Position numbers and translations under genes: made by a program. Positions 27,693 to 38,219 of a stretch of 45,498 nucleotides of DNA are shown here, one piece after another. Each line of letters begins with the position of its first letter. The first letter of the stretch is position 1. The stretch covers positions 1 through 45,498 of the forward strand of contig CAKZON010000015.1 of NCBI GenBank assembly GCA_937136425.1. Direction: 5' to 3'. The notes beneath the pieces are model-generated. The model made no database searches and had not been told where the DNA came from. It saw nothing but the letters and a program-made list of their open reading frames with translations. This DNA comes from an uncultured Crocinitomix sp. (GTDB taxonomy: Bacteria > Bacteroidota > Bacteroidia > Flavobacteriales_D > Crocinitomicaceae).

Positions 27693-30600
27693 ATGATGGT
27701 GCGTTTACAACAAATAATTTTAGTGTTTATTGTATTTATATCAGGTCTCGGTTGGGGACAGGAGATAGATGTACCGCAGGGTGAATACGAGTTTTTTGAA
27801 AATAAAGGGCAATGGCCCAATGGCGTTTTGTATCGTGCAAAGTTGCCTTCAGGAAGCATTTGGTTAGAGCAAGGGCGAATCCTTTATCATTTTATGGATT
27901 ATTCTGAATTACAACATTCACATGCCAACCCAGATCATTCTTTTAAACAAGGTGATTCACTCATATTTAAACAAGATCTTGTTGCTGCAACATTTTTAGG
28001 AGCAAACCTAAATGTTGAAACCACTAAAAAGTATCAAACTTCTTATTACAATAATTATTTTTTAGGGAACAATGAGCAGCATTGGGCTTCTGAGGTCTAT
28101 GGTTATCATCATATTACTTATCATGAATTGTATAACGGAATCGACTTATTGTTTTTAGAGAAAGAAGGAGCTTTAAAGTATGAGTTTCATGTTGCACCTA
28201 ATAAGGATGCAAATCAAATTCAAATCAAGTATGAAGGACATGAAAAAATTAAACTAAATAAACACGGAAATTTAATTGTTACTTCAGATTTAGGAGAGGT
28301 TCATGAAAAAAAGCCATACGCCTACCAAATTAAAAATGGTAAAATTGTAGAAATTGAATGTGCATTTGTTCTAAATCAAGATGTGCTCACTTATCAAATA
28401 GGTAATTATGACAAGGATATTGAGTTAATCATTGATCCTGAATTAATATTTGCAACCTATAGCGGATCGACAACTGATAATTTTGGAATGACAGCAACCT
28501 ACGCCTATGATGGGAAAGGTTATAGCGCCGGAACAATCTATGGAAATACGTATCCTACTCCTGGCCCTGCTTGGAATACTACCCCAAATATTACAATGAT
28601 TTTAGTTGGTTCACCAACAACTGATGTTTTTGTGTCAAAGTATAGTGAGGATGGAACAAATATGCTGTGGACTAACTTTATAGGAGGTGGAGATAATACT
28701 CAAGGAACTGAAACCGTACATAGTTTAATTTGCGATAGGGATAATAACGTTTATTTATATGGAGCAACTTCAAGTACTGACTTCCCAATTGAAGATGGTT
28801 TTCAGGATGAGTTTGGTGGAGGAGATCCATTTACAGTCCTTTATAATGGAACTAATTTTGGTACAACCGGAACAGATATTTATGTAGCAAAGTTTAGTTC
28901 TAATGGATTAGATTTAATGGGCTCAACATATGTTGGCGGAAGTAAAAATGATGGTGTCAATTTTAAAACAACGTCTTTTGATTATTCTTCAGCGGCACAT
29001 TACGATTCATTGACAACCAACTATGGCGATCAATTTAGAGGTGAAATCATGCTGGATTCGCTGAACAATATTATTGTAACCTCAAGTACTTGGTCGAATG
29101 ATTTTCCTGTTGAAAGTGGTTTTCAAATGACCAATGCAGGTTATCAAGATGCTGTAGTGTTTAAAATTGAGGCTGATTTCTCTGGATTAATTTGGTCAAG
29201 TTATTATGGCGGATCAAATAATGATGCAGGTTATTCCGTAAAAATTGATTCAAGTTATAACGTAATTTTTGCAGGAGGTACCGCTTCATTTGATTTGAAT
29301 GGAACAGTTGGCGGGATTCAACCTTCTGCAAGTGGAGGAAAGGCTGATGGTTATGTCACAAAAATTAACGAAGATGGGGATGCTATTGTTCAGGCTACTT
29401 ATGTTGGAACCTCATTATATGATCAAGTCTTTTTCGTAGAGGTAGATCGTTGGGACAATATTTATATTGTAGGGCAAAGTTTAGGAGCAATGCCAACAAG
29501 CCCTGGAGCCTATTCAAATCCTGGGAGTTCTCAATTTATTTGGAAATTAAATCCAGAGTTGGACGCAACAGAGTACACAACGGTATTTGGTAATGGTTCT
29601 AGTACAACTGATATTTCTCCTTCAGCTTTTTTAGTTGATTTTTGTGGAAATGTTTATGTGTCTGGTTGGGGTGGCAATATTTTACCAGGTGGTGCTCCAA
29701 CGGATGGGATGCCAACATCTGATGATGCTTTTGATGATGACGCAGGGGATGGTTTTAATTTCTATATGATTGTATTGGAAAGAGATGTTGAATCACTTTT
29801 GTATGGAACGTATATGGGCGGAGATGATTCTCAAGCGCATGTAGATGGCGGAACGTCTAGATTTGATAAATATGGGGTTGTCTATCAATCTGTTTGTGGT
29901 GGATGCGGAGGTTTTAGTGATTTTCCATCAACTGCTGGTGCTTGGTCAGAGGAAAATTTAAGTACAAGGTGTAATAATGTACTTTATAAATTCGATTTTG
30001 AAATTGTTCCAGTGGCTAATTTTGAAGTGGCTTTGCTTGAAGGTTGTGCACCATTAACATTGACTTTTGAAAATGAAAGCAACGATACCGTTAATTTTGA
30101 TTGGGAGTTTGGTCCAGGAAGCGAAATTTTAGAGGATGGAGCTAGCCCAGTAGTGCTTTTTACTGAACCTGGAACTTATGAAGTAATATTAACAATTGAA
30201 GACACTATTTGCGGATTAACAGATACAGCAAAGAAAGTGATTACAGTCTATCCTGAATTAGAATTAGAAGTGGCAAATGATACCATTGTTTGTGATGAGT
30301 TTACGTATGATATTTGGGCTAACTCTTTTGGTGCTGCAACTTCATTTATTTGGTCAGAAGATCCAGATTTTGGAACCATGCTTAATGATCATGACATGGA
30401 TTCAGTAATTACTGTTAGTCCAACCACAACCACAACATACTACGTCAAGGCATCAAATGGATGGGAACTCTGTGACTTAGTAGACTCTGTAACCGTAACT
30501 TTTGTGAGTGGTGCAATTGATGTTTTGGGTGATACCACAATTTGTTTAGGAGATACAGTGCAACTTTACGCCGAGAACTTAATTCCCGAAGTTGAAATCG

Positions 30601-31274
30601 ATTTTGATTGGGCGCCAGATGCTTATATAATAGCTGAGGCTGGGGGATATGCCTCTGCAGCTCCTCCAAGTTCAATGTATTTTTATTTAACCGCCGTAAC
30701 TGATTTGGGCTGTACCATTTATGATTCCGTTTGGGTGGAGGTTAGAGTATTAGATCCTGCAAGTATATATGCAACTGCTACACCTGATTTGATTCCGGAA
30801 GGAGGTACATCCACACTAGAGGCTTTTCCTACTGGTTTTGATTATTTGTGGGTTCCATCCTCAGGAGTTGAAAACCCAAATTCAAGAGTAACGGATGTAA
30901 CATTAAATGAAACAAGAACCTATACCGTTTTAATGACAGATGGCGTTTGTAATACTAGTGCTGAGGTAACTGTAACAACATATGAGTATGTGTGTGGTGA
31001 GGTTTATATTTTTGTACCAAATGCCTTTTCACCTAATGGAGATAATAACAATGACGAACTATTTGTAAGAGGTTTAAATTTAGAGGAAATTCAATTCAAG
31101 GTTTTTGATCGTTGGGGAGAACTTGTATTTGAAACAAATGATCAGTCCGTTGGATGGGATGGAACTTATAAAGGTAAACCTGTTGATCCTGATGTGTATG
31201 TCTATCATTTACAGGTTGTTTGCTTTGATGGACAAGAGAATTTGATAAAAGGAAATGTAACGGTATTGAAATAA
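27693..31274 (+). CDS. Gliding-type surface adhesin with PKD domain and T9SS type B sorting domain
   Basis: The 1193 residues start with a signal peptide (1-22). A DUF7948-type N-terminal domain follows (FFENKGQWPNGVLYRAKL). Then come repeated beta-propeller or SBBP-like blades (about 250-750, with recurring Y-GG and DFP motifs). A PKD-like domain (about 772-850: GCAPLTLTFENES, FDWEFG) is followed by further Ig-like domains. The C-terminal 90 residues are the gliding-motility-associated CHU_C domain (VFVPNAFSPNGD-like, here IFVPNAFSPNGDNNNDELF, then DRWGELVFET). Type B substrates need a PorP/SprF partner, and one follows after 4 nt. A role in adhesion or motility is inferred. Confidence 0.9.
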   Translation: MMVRLQQIILVFIVFISGLGWGQEIDVPQGEYEFFENKGQWPNGVLYRAKLPSGSIWLEQGRILYHFMDYSELQHSHANPDHSFKQGDSLIFKQDLVAATFLGANLNVETTKKYQTSYYNNYFLGNNEQHWASEVYGYHHITYHELYNGIDLLFLEKEGALKYEFHVAPNKDANQIQIKYEGHEKIKLNKHGNLIVTSDLGEVHEKKPYAYQIKNGKIVEIECAFVLNQDVLTYQIGNYDKDIELIIDPELIFATYSGSTTDNFGMTATYAYDGKGYSAGTIYGNTYPTPGPAWNTTPNITMILVGSPTTDVFVSKYSEDGTNMLWTNFIGGGDNTQGTETVHSLICDRDNNVYLYGATSSTDFPIEDGFQDEFGGGDPFTVLYNGTNFGTTGTDIYVAKFSSNGLDLMGSTYVGGSKNDGVNFKTTSFDYSSAAHYDSLTTNYGDQFRGEIMLDSLNNIIVTSSTWSNDFPVESGFQMTNAGYQDAVVFKIEADFSGLIWSSYYGGSNNDAGYSVKIDSSYNVIFAGGTASFDLNGTVGGIQPSASGGKADGYVTKINEDGDAIVQATYVGTSLYDQVFFVEVDRWDNIYIVGQSLGAMPTSPGAYSNPGSSQFIWKLNPELDATEYTTVFGNGSSTTDISPSAFLVDFCGNVYVSGWGGNILPGGAPTDGMPTSDDAFDDDAGDGFNFYMIVLERDVESLLYGTYMGGDDSQAHVDGGTSRFDKYGVVYQSVCGGCGGFSDFPSTAGAWSEENLSTRCNNVLYKFDFEIVPVANFEVALLEGCAPLTLTFENESNDTVNFDWEFGPGSEILEDGASPVVLFTEPGTYEVILTIEDTICGLTDTAKKVITVYPELELEVANDTIVCDEFTYDIWANSFGAATSFIWSEDPDFGTMLNDHDMDSVITVSPTTTTTYYVKASNGWELCDLVDSVTVTFVSGAIDVLGDTTICLGDTVQLYAENLIPEVEIDFDWAPDAYIIAEAGGYASAAPPSSMYFYLTAVTDLGCTIYDSVWVEVRVLDPASIYATATPDLIPEGGTSTLEAFPTGFDYLWVPSSGVENPNSRVTDVTLNETRTYTVLMTDGVCNTSAEVTVTTYEYVCGEVYIFVPNAFSPNGDNNNDELFVRGLNLEEIQFKVFDRWGELVFETNDQSVGWDGTYKGKPVDPDVYVYHLQVVCFDGQENLIKGNVTVLK

Positions 31275-31278
31275 AAAA

Positions 31279-32283
31279 GTGAAAGGATTATTATTCATAT
31301 TGTTTATTGGTATTGGTCTTTCATCAAAGGCGCAGGATATTCACTTTTCGCAGTTTTACATGAATCCTGTTTATTTGAACCCGGCCCTAACTGGAAATTT
31401 TGATGGAGATTGGAGATTTACGGCTAATCAACGTAGTCAATGGCGAGCTGTTTCTCGTCCTTTTAACACCTTGGCACTTTCTGCTGAAAATAGAGAAGGA
31501 TTGATTTTACCTGGATTGTTTCATGCAGTAAATATTTTTCATGACGCAGCTGGAGATGGTAATTACCGCACAATTGAAATGAATTTGTCTAGCAGCTATC
31601 AACGTTTTTTAGATTTAGATTCAACACATTCAATAACTCCAGGTTTACAAATTGGTTTTAATCATAAACGTATTGATTTTTCGCAACTCAACTTTGATAA
31701 TCAATTTAACGGTTTTTATTATGATCCTGATTTGCCAACTATGGAGTCATTAACAACTACAAGTAGAACTGGGCTTAATTTTTCAATAGGGGCAATCTAT
31801 ACGTATCAACCTGAAGCGCGTAAGAAAATAACTGCGGGAATTGGATGGTTTAATTTACCGCAAGCCAAGCAAAGTTTTTATGGTGATGAACTTATAAAGC
31901 GCGATAAACGTGTTGTGATTCATGCAAAAGCTCTTTATAAATTAAACTTTGAGTGGGATTTGCAACCGGGTGTTTTTATGCAGTTTCAAGGAAAGTATAA
32001 AGAGTTAGTATTTGGATCAAATGTGCGTTACCTCTATAAAGACAAAAAAGGAGAATTTATAGCACCATATGCAGGTCTTTGGTTTAGAAATAAAGATGCA
32101 GTTTATGTTACTGCAGGAGCTTATTATAATCAATGGACAGCAGGCATTAGTTATGATGTAAATGTTTCTCAATTGGCACCTGCAAGTAATGTTCGTGGTG
32201 GGCTCGAATTTTCAGTACAGTATATTTTACATCTCTTTAAACCTAAGGATATCCAACATAGAATTTGTCCCGACTATTTGTAA
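31279..32283 (+). CDS. PorP/SprF-family type IX secretion membrane protein
   Basis: The 334 residues start with a signal peptide (1-19, ending SSKAQ). The family N-terminal signature is HFSQFYMNPVYLNPALTG, and the rest is an outer-membrane barrel pattern (WFNLPQAKQSF, AGAYYNQWTAGISYDV). PorP/SprF proteins are needed to secrete or attach the type B sorted protein encoded next to them. Translation begins at GTG 31279, 4 nt after the adhesin stop. It is a paralogue-type SprF dedicated to its neighbour rather than the core secretion gene, which is an inference from context. Confidence 0.93.
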   Translation: MKGLLFILFIGIGLSSKAQDIHFSQFYMNPVYLNPALTGNFDGDWRFTANQRSQWRAVSRPFNTLALSAENREGLILPGLFHAVNIFHDAAGDGNYRTIEMNLSSSYQRFLDLDSTHSITPGLQIGFNHKRIDFSQLNFDNQFNGFYYDPDLPTMESLTTTSRTGLNFSIGAIYTYQPEARKKITAGIGWFNLPQAKQSFYGDELIKRDKRVVIHAKALYKLNFEWDLQPGVFMQFQGKYKELVFGSNVRYLYKDKKGEFIAPYAGLWFRNKDAVYVTAGAYYNQWTAGISYDVNVSQLAPASNVRGGLEFSVQYILHLFKPKDIQHRICPDYL

Positions 32284-32285
32284 AT

Positions 32286-34556
32286 ATGGCCATAATCAAA
32301 TCAAGTAAAAACTTTGCGCTAAAATTATTATTAGGTTTTGTATTAACAAACCTTGCGCCCCAATTTTGCACGGCGCAATCATTTGCACAAATGATGGAGT
32401 TTGCAGATGAAAAAATGGTTGAAGGGGATTATTATTATGCCATCAAATATTATAAACGAGCAATGGATCTTGATTCAAATTCGGTTGAGGTTCTGTGGAA
32501 ATTTGCGGAAGCACAGCGTAAGTATAAAGATTATGAAAAAGCCGAGTATTATTATGCACGGGTCTATGCGAAAGAGAATGGACTTATTTATCCGCGTAGT
32601 ATTTTCTGGTTGGCAACAATGGAGCAATACAATGGTAAATATCAATCTTCGTTAGAGCATTGGAAACTCACAAAAAAAGTTTTTAAAAAAAAGAAAAAGG
32701 GGTACGAGTATAAAAAGTCTCAACAAAGTATAAAAAGCTGTTTATGGGCAATTAAAGCCGTGAACGATACGACCGACTATTTAACTAAACCTCTGCCTGC
32801 TCCTGTTAATTCAAAAGACGCGGAACTTGCACCAGTTATTTATAATAATCAACTCTGGTTTACTTCTCTTAAGGCAGACTCTATCAACTATAATGAGGAG
32901 GTGCTCACTAAAGAATATTCGTTACAAATTTATACGGCAGATCAAGAAGATAGTACCTTTAATAATGTTGGTTTGCTAAAAGGAGTGAAAGAAAAGGGAA
33001 CCAATGGTGCTAACGGATCCTTCAGTCCGGATAAAAAGAGGTTTTATTTTTCAAGATGCAATCAAAATTTTGAGTGTAAAATATATGTTGGTAAAGTAAA
33101 GGATGGAAGAATAACAGATGTTGATAGTTTAGGTGAAATCATTAATACACCTGGAGTTGTTACAACAATGCCACATAGCACTTCGATTAAAGGAAAAGAG
33201 TATTTGTTTTTTGTTTCAAATCGAGAGAAATCGGTCGGAGGATTAGATATATGGTATAGTACTGTTACGGCTGGAAATAAATATGGTAAACCAAGAAACG
33301 CAGGTAGAGGGGTAAATAGTTTAGATGATGATATTACACCATTTTATGATACGTTGCAGAATAGGTTATATTTTAGCTCTTCTTGGTTTCAAGGATTTGG
33401 AGGTCAGGATATTTTCTGGGCTGAGAATCAAGAAATGCGATTTATGAACCCTCAAAATATGGGGATCCCAGTTAATTCTTCACAAAACGATACTTATTTT
33501 ATTATTGACCAAACGAAAGAGCGTTTCTATTATTCAACTAATCGTGTGGGCGTAAACTATGCGAAGAATCCAACCTGCTGTAATGATATTTTTACTGCGC
33601 ATTTACCAATTTTGGAACCTCCAACACGTTTTGAATCATTGACGGATTTAAATAAAAAACTTCCTGTAACCTTATATTTCCATAATGACGAGCCAAACCC
33701 TCGAACTAGAGATACAATAACTAAATTAACCTATCTTGAATCATATGATGATTATGTGGCATTGGAGGATAAGTATAAAAGAGAATATGCACAAGGTTTG
33801 TCAGGAGATAAAGCCGAGGAAGCGAAAGAAGATATAGATGATTTCTTTTTAGAATTTGTGCGTCAAGGCGTGGCAGATTTAGAAGAGTTTACTAGGCTAT
33901 TAAAAATTGAATTGGATAAAGGATATGCAATTGAGGTTACTGTAAAAGGCTTTGCAAGTCCGTTAGCTAAAACAGATTATAATGTAAATCTTACGAAGCG
34001 CAGAATTTCAAGTTTGATTAATTACCTCTATAAATATGATGATGGTGTATTTGCTCCGTATTTAGACCATAATGCCTCAAACGGAGGTGATCTTACATTT
34101 GTTCAAATTCCGTTTGGAGAATACACTGCTAACACATTGATAAGTGATAATGTCAATGATAAAAAGAACTCCGTATACAGTCGTAAAGCAGCATTAGAAA
34201 GAAAAATTGAAATTCAAAGTGTCAGTTTTGCAAAGCAAGATACAACCTATGCAGAAATGAAGTTTAACAGTCAAATCCATGATTTTGGAGATGTGACTAA
34301 AGGAGACACGTTAAAACACACCTTCACATTTAAAAATACTGGTGAGCAAAAACTAATTATTGAGGGAGTTGAATTAGAATGTGAATGTATGTCATATGAA
34401 TTAGATAAAACTGAACTTGAACCCGGAGAAGAAGGGGAAATGTCTATTATCTTGAATACCAAAAACCTAAATGGGCTATCAGTTCGTAAATTACTGATTA
34501 AAGCCAATATTGAAAATCAACAAAAAGAAATTTCAGTCACTGCTGAGGTAAAATAA
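32286..34556 (+). CDS. PorE-like TPR / beta-propeller / OmpA protein with an added DUF1573 domain
   Basis: The 756 residues start with a signal peptide (1-31, ending CTAQ). TPR repeats follow (about 38-125: GDYYYAIKYYKRAMDLD, KDYEKAEYYYARVY), then PD40-like propeller blades (about 190-440: GSFSPDKKRFYFS, FFVSNREKSVGGLDIWY, YFSSSWFQGFGGQDIF). An OmpA-like peptidoglycan-binding domain comes next (about 540-635: VTVKGFASPLAKTDYN, TKRRISSL). The last 100 residues (about 655-756) are a DUF1573 Ig-like domain (HDFGDVTKGDTLKHTFTFKN, ELEPGEEG). PorE of Porphyromonas has the first three parts, without DUF1573. I chose ATG 32286, 2 nt after the SprF stop, because it gives a clean signal peptide; TTG 32265 would add seven residues. 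It probably tethers the secreted module to the cell wall. Confidence 0.85.
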   Translation: MAIIKSSKNFALKLLLGFVLTNLAPQFCTAQSFAQMMEFADEKMVEGDYYYAIKYYKRAMDLDSNSVEVLWKFAEAQRKYKDYEKAEYYYARVYAKENGLIYPRSIFWLATMEQYNGKYQSSLEHWKLTKKVFKKKKKGYEYKKSQQSIKSCLWAIKAVNDTTDYLTKPLPAPVNSKDAELAPVIYNNQLWFTSLKADSINYNEEVLTKEYSLQIYTADQEDSTFNNVGLLKGVKEKGTNGANGSFSPDKKRFYFSRCNQNFECKIYVGKVKDGRITDVDSLGEIINTPGVVTTMPHSTSIKGKEYLFFVSNREKSVGGLDIWYSTVTAGNKYGKPRNAGRGVNSLDDDITPFYDTLQNRLYFSSSWFQGFGGQDIFWAENQEMRFMNPQNMGIPVNSSQNDTYFIIDQTKERFYYSTNRVGVNYAKNPTCCNDIFTAHLPILEPPTRFESLTDLNKKLPVTLYFHNDEPNPRTRDTITKLTYLESYDDYVALEDKYKREYAQGLSGDKAEEAKEDIDDFFLEFVRQGVADLEEFTRLLKIELDKGYAIEVTVKGFASPLAKTDYNVNLTKRRISSLINYLYKYDDGVFAPYLDHNASNGGDLTFVQIPFGEYTANTLISDNVNDKKNSVYSRKAALERKIEIQSVSFAKQDTTYAEMKFNSQIHDFGDVTKGDTLKHTFTFKNTGEQKLIIEGVELECECMSYELDKTELEPGEEGEMSIILNTKNLNGLSVRKLLIKANIENQQKEISVTAEVK

Positions 34557-34684
34557 TCTGGTATTTGTTGCAGCTAATACTTTGATTATTTTTTTTCAAA
34601 AACTATTTTTGTTATTAGTTCATTATAGTAATGTTGATTCGTTTTGCTAAGGACTATATCTAACCCAAGAATTGTATCTTCTAA

Positions 34685-37600
34685 ATGTCTAAAAAAATAC
34701 TTTGTTTATTACTTCTTTGTTTCTTAACTAATACGACATATAGTCTGTATTATAAGCGATCTCAAATTGATAGTTTAAAGCAGTTATTTATTCAAGAACA
34801 GGGCAATTTAAGAATTGAAATATTACTTGATCTGGCAAGAACTTATGTTTATTTTGAACTTGATACAGCTCAGATCTATGTTGATATGGCAAAATCAGAA
34901 TCAGTTCAAATGGGATTTGAATGGGGGATTTGTCAAAGTTATTTGATAAAAACTGATATTGATTTTCACAAGAAAATTAAAAGCTTAAAAGAAATCAAAT
35001 TTGAGCAGGATAGATGTATCGATTGGTTAAGTCGAAATGGTTATGAGTTGGACGCGCTTAAAGCTCGTATAGGACGAAGCAATACTATATTGTTCTATGA
35101 AGGACAAAAGACAGCATTTGAAGAAAGTAAGTTGATTCTAAAGGAAGCTAAAAGACTCGGAGATACAAGTGCTTTAGGCGGGGCTTGGGGAGTAGTATCT
35201 AAAACTGTTAGCCCAATGTTTGATAGAGATTTGTATAGCAGAAGTTCCGACTCATCATTATATTATTGGAATATAGAAGAGGACTCTATGCGAATTGTTA
35301 GCTATAATTACGCAAAACTTTTCAATTTACATGGAGGTATTATTCCAGGAAATGAAATTGTCGATTTAGAAAGGATTGTAAAGAATTGGGGTAATCCAAC
35401 TCTTCATACTCGATTATTAATATACCAAGCTTATCCGCATATCGTAAATGGAAATATTGACTCTAGTAATTTTTATCTAGATCAAATTGCAGGTATAGTG
35501 GAATTATCAAAGAGCAATTTGATGGAGGTCACTAGTACACACTTTAATGCAGTTTTATACCGTCAAGTTGGAGAAATGGATAAGGCAATTGCTTGTTACA
35601 AAGATGCTGAAGAGATTTATAAAGCATGTGATTCTCATGAGGAAAGGAAAAAAAGTTTGTATTTCATATCACAGATTTACATGCTTAATAATGACTATCA
35701 AAATGCGATAAAATATTTTATTCAAACACTAGAACTATGTAAGCTATTGAATGATGATTATTTAGCAACATCAGTTAAACGGAATTTGGGCGATTTGTAT
35801 GTAATAACTGGAGAAATGAAAAGGGCAGAAAATTTATACACTGAGGCTGCTGAATGGGGAGGAGATCAGGAGGATAATCAATATGTTTTAATTCTTAGAG
35901 GGAATCTCCATAATAGTATAGGCGATTTTTATCGTAAAGAAAAAAAATATGCAGAAGCCATTAATTATTATAAACTGTCAATTGATAATTTTGAGGGGAG
36001 ACCTAATAGGTTTTTTAAACCTAAAGTTGGTTTGTTAACGTTGTTCTTAGATATGAACGATTTAGAAAGAGCCGATTCTATGTGTTTAGCAATGAGGTCT
36101 GGTGGTGGATTGATACATTTATATAGAAATGATTTATTTCATTTGCAGATTGGTAGATTGTTTCTTCGTCAAGGTCAATTTAAAGATGCAGTATCTTCTT
36201 TAAATACCTTTTTTGATATATCAAATGGGCTGGTGCTGAATGAGGATAAATGTAAGGCATATCAATTATTATATCATGCAGAAAAAAAGTTAGGACACCA
36301 TGATGAAGCATTAAAAGCTTTTGAATCTTTTAAGTCGATTGAAGATAGTCTACAGTCGGGTGAAGTCCTAGAGAATGTAGGTAAAATTCAATCTGAATTT
36401 GAAATTTCATTAAGAGAGAGGGAGATCAAAGATTTACAACAGCAAAAAGAATTGTCAGATTTAAGGTTAAATCAACAAGATACGCAACTAGAGTTAAGGC
36501 AATTGTACATTTCAATTCTGGTATTCATTGTCATTTTTGTGGGGGTAATAGGCTATTTATTGTTTAGAAGGTTTAAAAACAAAAAAGAAAAAGATGTTTT
36601 GGAAATGAAAGCGAAAAGAATTGAGCTTGAACTTGAAAACACTCAATCCAAACAAAAAGCCGAATTGGCTGAAGTTAAAAATACCATATTTGCCAATGTC
36701 TCGCATGAATTTAGAACACCGCTTACATTAATTCAAGTCCCAATTAAAAATCAATTGGCAAAAGCAAATGATGCCGATAAAGTTGTGTTTAACTCAGTAT
36801 TGAAAAACACAAATCAACTATTGAAAATGGTGGATGAATTGTTGGATTTAGCCAAAATTGAAACAGGAACGGTGTCCCTACATAAATCTCCTTTTCATCT
36901 TGAACAGTTTTTTTTGCAAGTGAAAACCAATTTCTCATTTGCTTTCCGTGAGAAAAATATTGAATTTATTGTTGAGAATAATGTTTCGAATCAAAATTTT
37001 ATTGCAGATGAAAACAGATTGAAAATTGTAATAAATAATCTTTTAAAAAATGCATTATCCCACACTCCTAATGGTGGAAAAGTAGCTTGTTTTGTGCGGC
37101 GTGATGGAGATACTTTATTAATTGAAGTGCATAATACTGGAAAGACAATTCCAGAACATGAGTTAAGATTAATTTTTGATAGACATTACCGCGGAAGATC
37201 CGCTAAATATATTGGAAACGGAATCGGTTTATCAGTCAGTCAACAAATTATTGAATTACATAAAGGTAGAATTATAGCAAAAAATAACGGAAACGAAGGT
37301 GTGGTTTTTAATGTCACTATTCCAGGAAAATTTAGTGTTCATGAAAAGATAGGGGCAGTGGCGGTTAAGGAAGAAGGTGAAATATTTGTTTTGGATAAAA
37401 ATGAAATAGATAAGAATAAAGAAAAAGCCAATAAGCCAACAATTCTTATTGTAGAGGATAATGTTGAAATGATGGACTTACTACAGAGCATACTCAGTTC
37501 AGAATTTGACCTATCAATAGCAATGGATGGAGTAGAAGGAGAAGAACTTGCTCTTGATTTGCAACCAGATTTAATTCTAAGTGACATTATGATGCCGAAA

Positions 37601-38200
37601 AAAGATGGTATTGAATTGCTCTCTTCATTAAAGTCTAATATTATTACCAGTCATATCCCTGTTGTGTTGCTAACTGCAAAAGCAGATGTTGAAAGCAGAA
37701 TATCGGGCTTTGATCAAAATGCGGATGATTATATTAATAAACCATTTGATGCGAAAGAATTGAAAGCGCGAATATTTAATATTCTTAGGCAACGAGAAAA
37801 ATTACAGAAATTATTTACGGAAAATCCATTTTTACGAACCAAAGATATTAAATGCACCCCATTGGATGCCGAGTTTCTTGAGAAGGCCGTAACAATACTT
37901 GAAAAGCACTATGCCGACGGAGATTTTGCTGTAATTGACTTTTGTAAAGAGCTCGCATTAAATCGTAATAGTGTTCACAATAAAATCAAAGCTTTCACCA
38001 ATCAAACAACCTCAGAATACATTAAAAACTTTAGGTTAGAAAAAGCGATTAGGTTACTCGTAGGCTCTAATAATAGTATTACTCATATTTATATGGATGT
38101 TGGTTTCAACAGTCCTCAGGCATTTAATAAAGCTTTTAAAAGGCGCTATAATTGTACGCCCACTGAGTATCGAAAACAAAACTCAAAAAAAGCTATTTAA
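34685..38200 (+). CDS. Hybrid two-component regulator: TPR sensor, kinase, receiver, AraC domain
   Basis: The 1171 residues have a signal peptide (1-20) and a long TPR sensor (about 25-595: ERKKSLYFISQIYMLNND, GDFYRKEKKYAEAINYYK). One transmembrane segment (about 607-626) leads to the kinase. The phosphohistidine is H674 in ANVSHEFRTPLTLIQ; ATP-binding motifs are NNLLKNALSH and GNGIGLSVSQQIIELHKG. The receiver (about 919-1035) carries D967 in LSDIMMPKKDG and K in INKPFD. The AraC helix-turn-helix is at about 1065-1171 (MDVGFNSPQAFNKAFKRR). Bacteroidota hybrid regulators of this kind (HTCS) usually sense with propeller (Reg_prop) repeats; here the sensor is TPR. The candidate operator at 38220-38338 lies just downstream. 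Confidence 0.93.
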   Translation: MSKKILCLLLLCFLTNTTYSLYYKRSQIDSLKQLFIQEQGNLRIEILLDLARTYVYFELDTAQIYVDMAKSESVQMGFEWGICQSYLIKTDIDFHKKIKSLKEIKFEQDRCIDWLSRNGYELDALKARIGRSNTILFYEGQKTAFEESKLILKEAKRLGDTSALGGAWGVVSKTVSPMFDRDLYSRSSDSSLYYWNIEEDSMRIVSYNYAKLFNLHGGIIPGNEIVDLERIVKNWGNPTLHTRLLIYQAYPHIVNGNIDSSNFYLDQIAGIVELSKSNLMEVTSTHFNAVLYRQVGEMDKAIACYKDAEEIYKACDSHEERKKSLYFISQIYMLNNDYQNAIKYFIQTLELCKLLNDDYLATSVKRNLGDLYVITGEMKRAENLYTEAAEWGGDQEDNQYVLILRGNLHNSIGDFYRKEKKYAEAINYYKLSIDNFEGRPNRFFKPKVGLLTLFLDMNDLERADSMCLAMRSGGGLIHLYRNDLFHLQIGRLFLRQGQFKDAVSSLNTFFDISNGLVLNEDKCKAYQLLYHAEKKLGHHDEALKAFESFKSIEDSLQSGEVLENVGKIQSEFEISLREREIKDLQQQKELSDLRLNQQDTQLELRQLYISILVFIVIFVGVIGYLLFRRFKNKKEKDVLEMKAKRIELELENTQSKQKAELAEVKNTIFANVSHEFRTPLTLIQVPIKNQLAKANDADKVVFNSVLKNTNQLLKMVDELLDLAKIETGTVSLHKSPFHLEQFFLQVKTNFSFAFREKNIEFIVENNVSNQNFIADENRLKIVINNLLKNALSHTPNGGKVACFVRRDGDTLLIEVHNTGKTIPEHELRLIFDRHYRGRSAKYIGNGIGLSVSQQIIELHKGRIIAKNNGNEGVVFNVTIPGKFSVHEKIGAVAVKEEGEIFVLDKNEIDKNKEKANKPTILIVEDNVEMMDLLQSILSSEFDLSIAMDGVEGEELALDLQPDLILSDIMMPKKDGIELLSSLKSNIITSHIPVVLLTAKADVESRISGFDQNADDYINKPFDAKELKARIFNILRQREKLQKLFTENPFLRTKDIKCTPLDAEFLEKAVTILEKHYADGDFAVIDFCKELALNRNSVHNKIKAFTNQTTSEYIKNFRLEKAIRLLVGSNNSITHIYMDVGFNSPQAFNKAFKRRYNCTPTEYRKQNSKKAI

Positions 38201-38219
38201 GTCATTCTTATTAATGTAA

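Noticed and set aside
32265..32285. TTG start for the PorE-like protein
   Set aside because: It overlaps the SprF gene and adds seven residues before a good signal peptide at ATG 32286, which lies 2 nt after the SprF stop.
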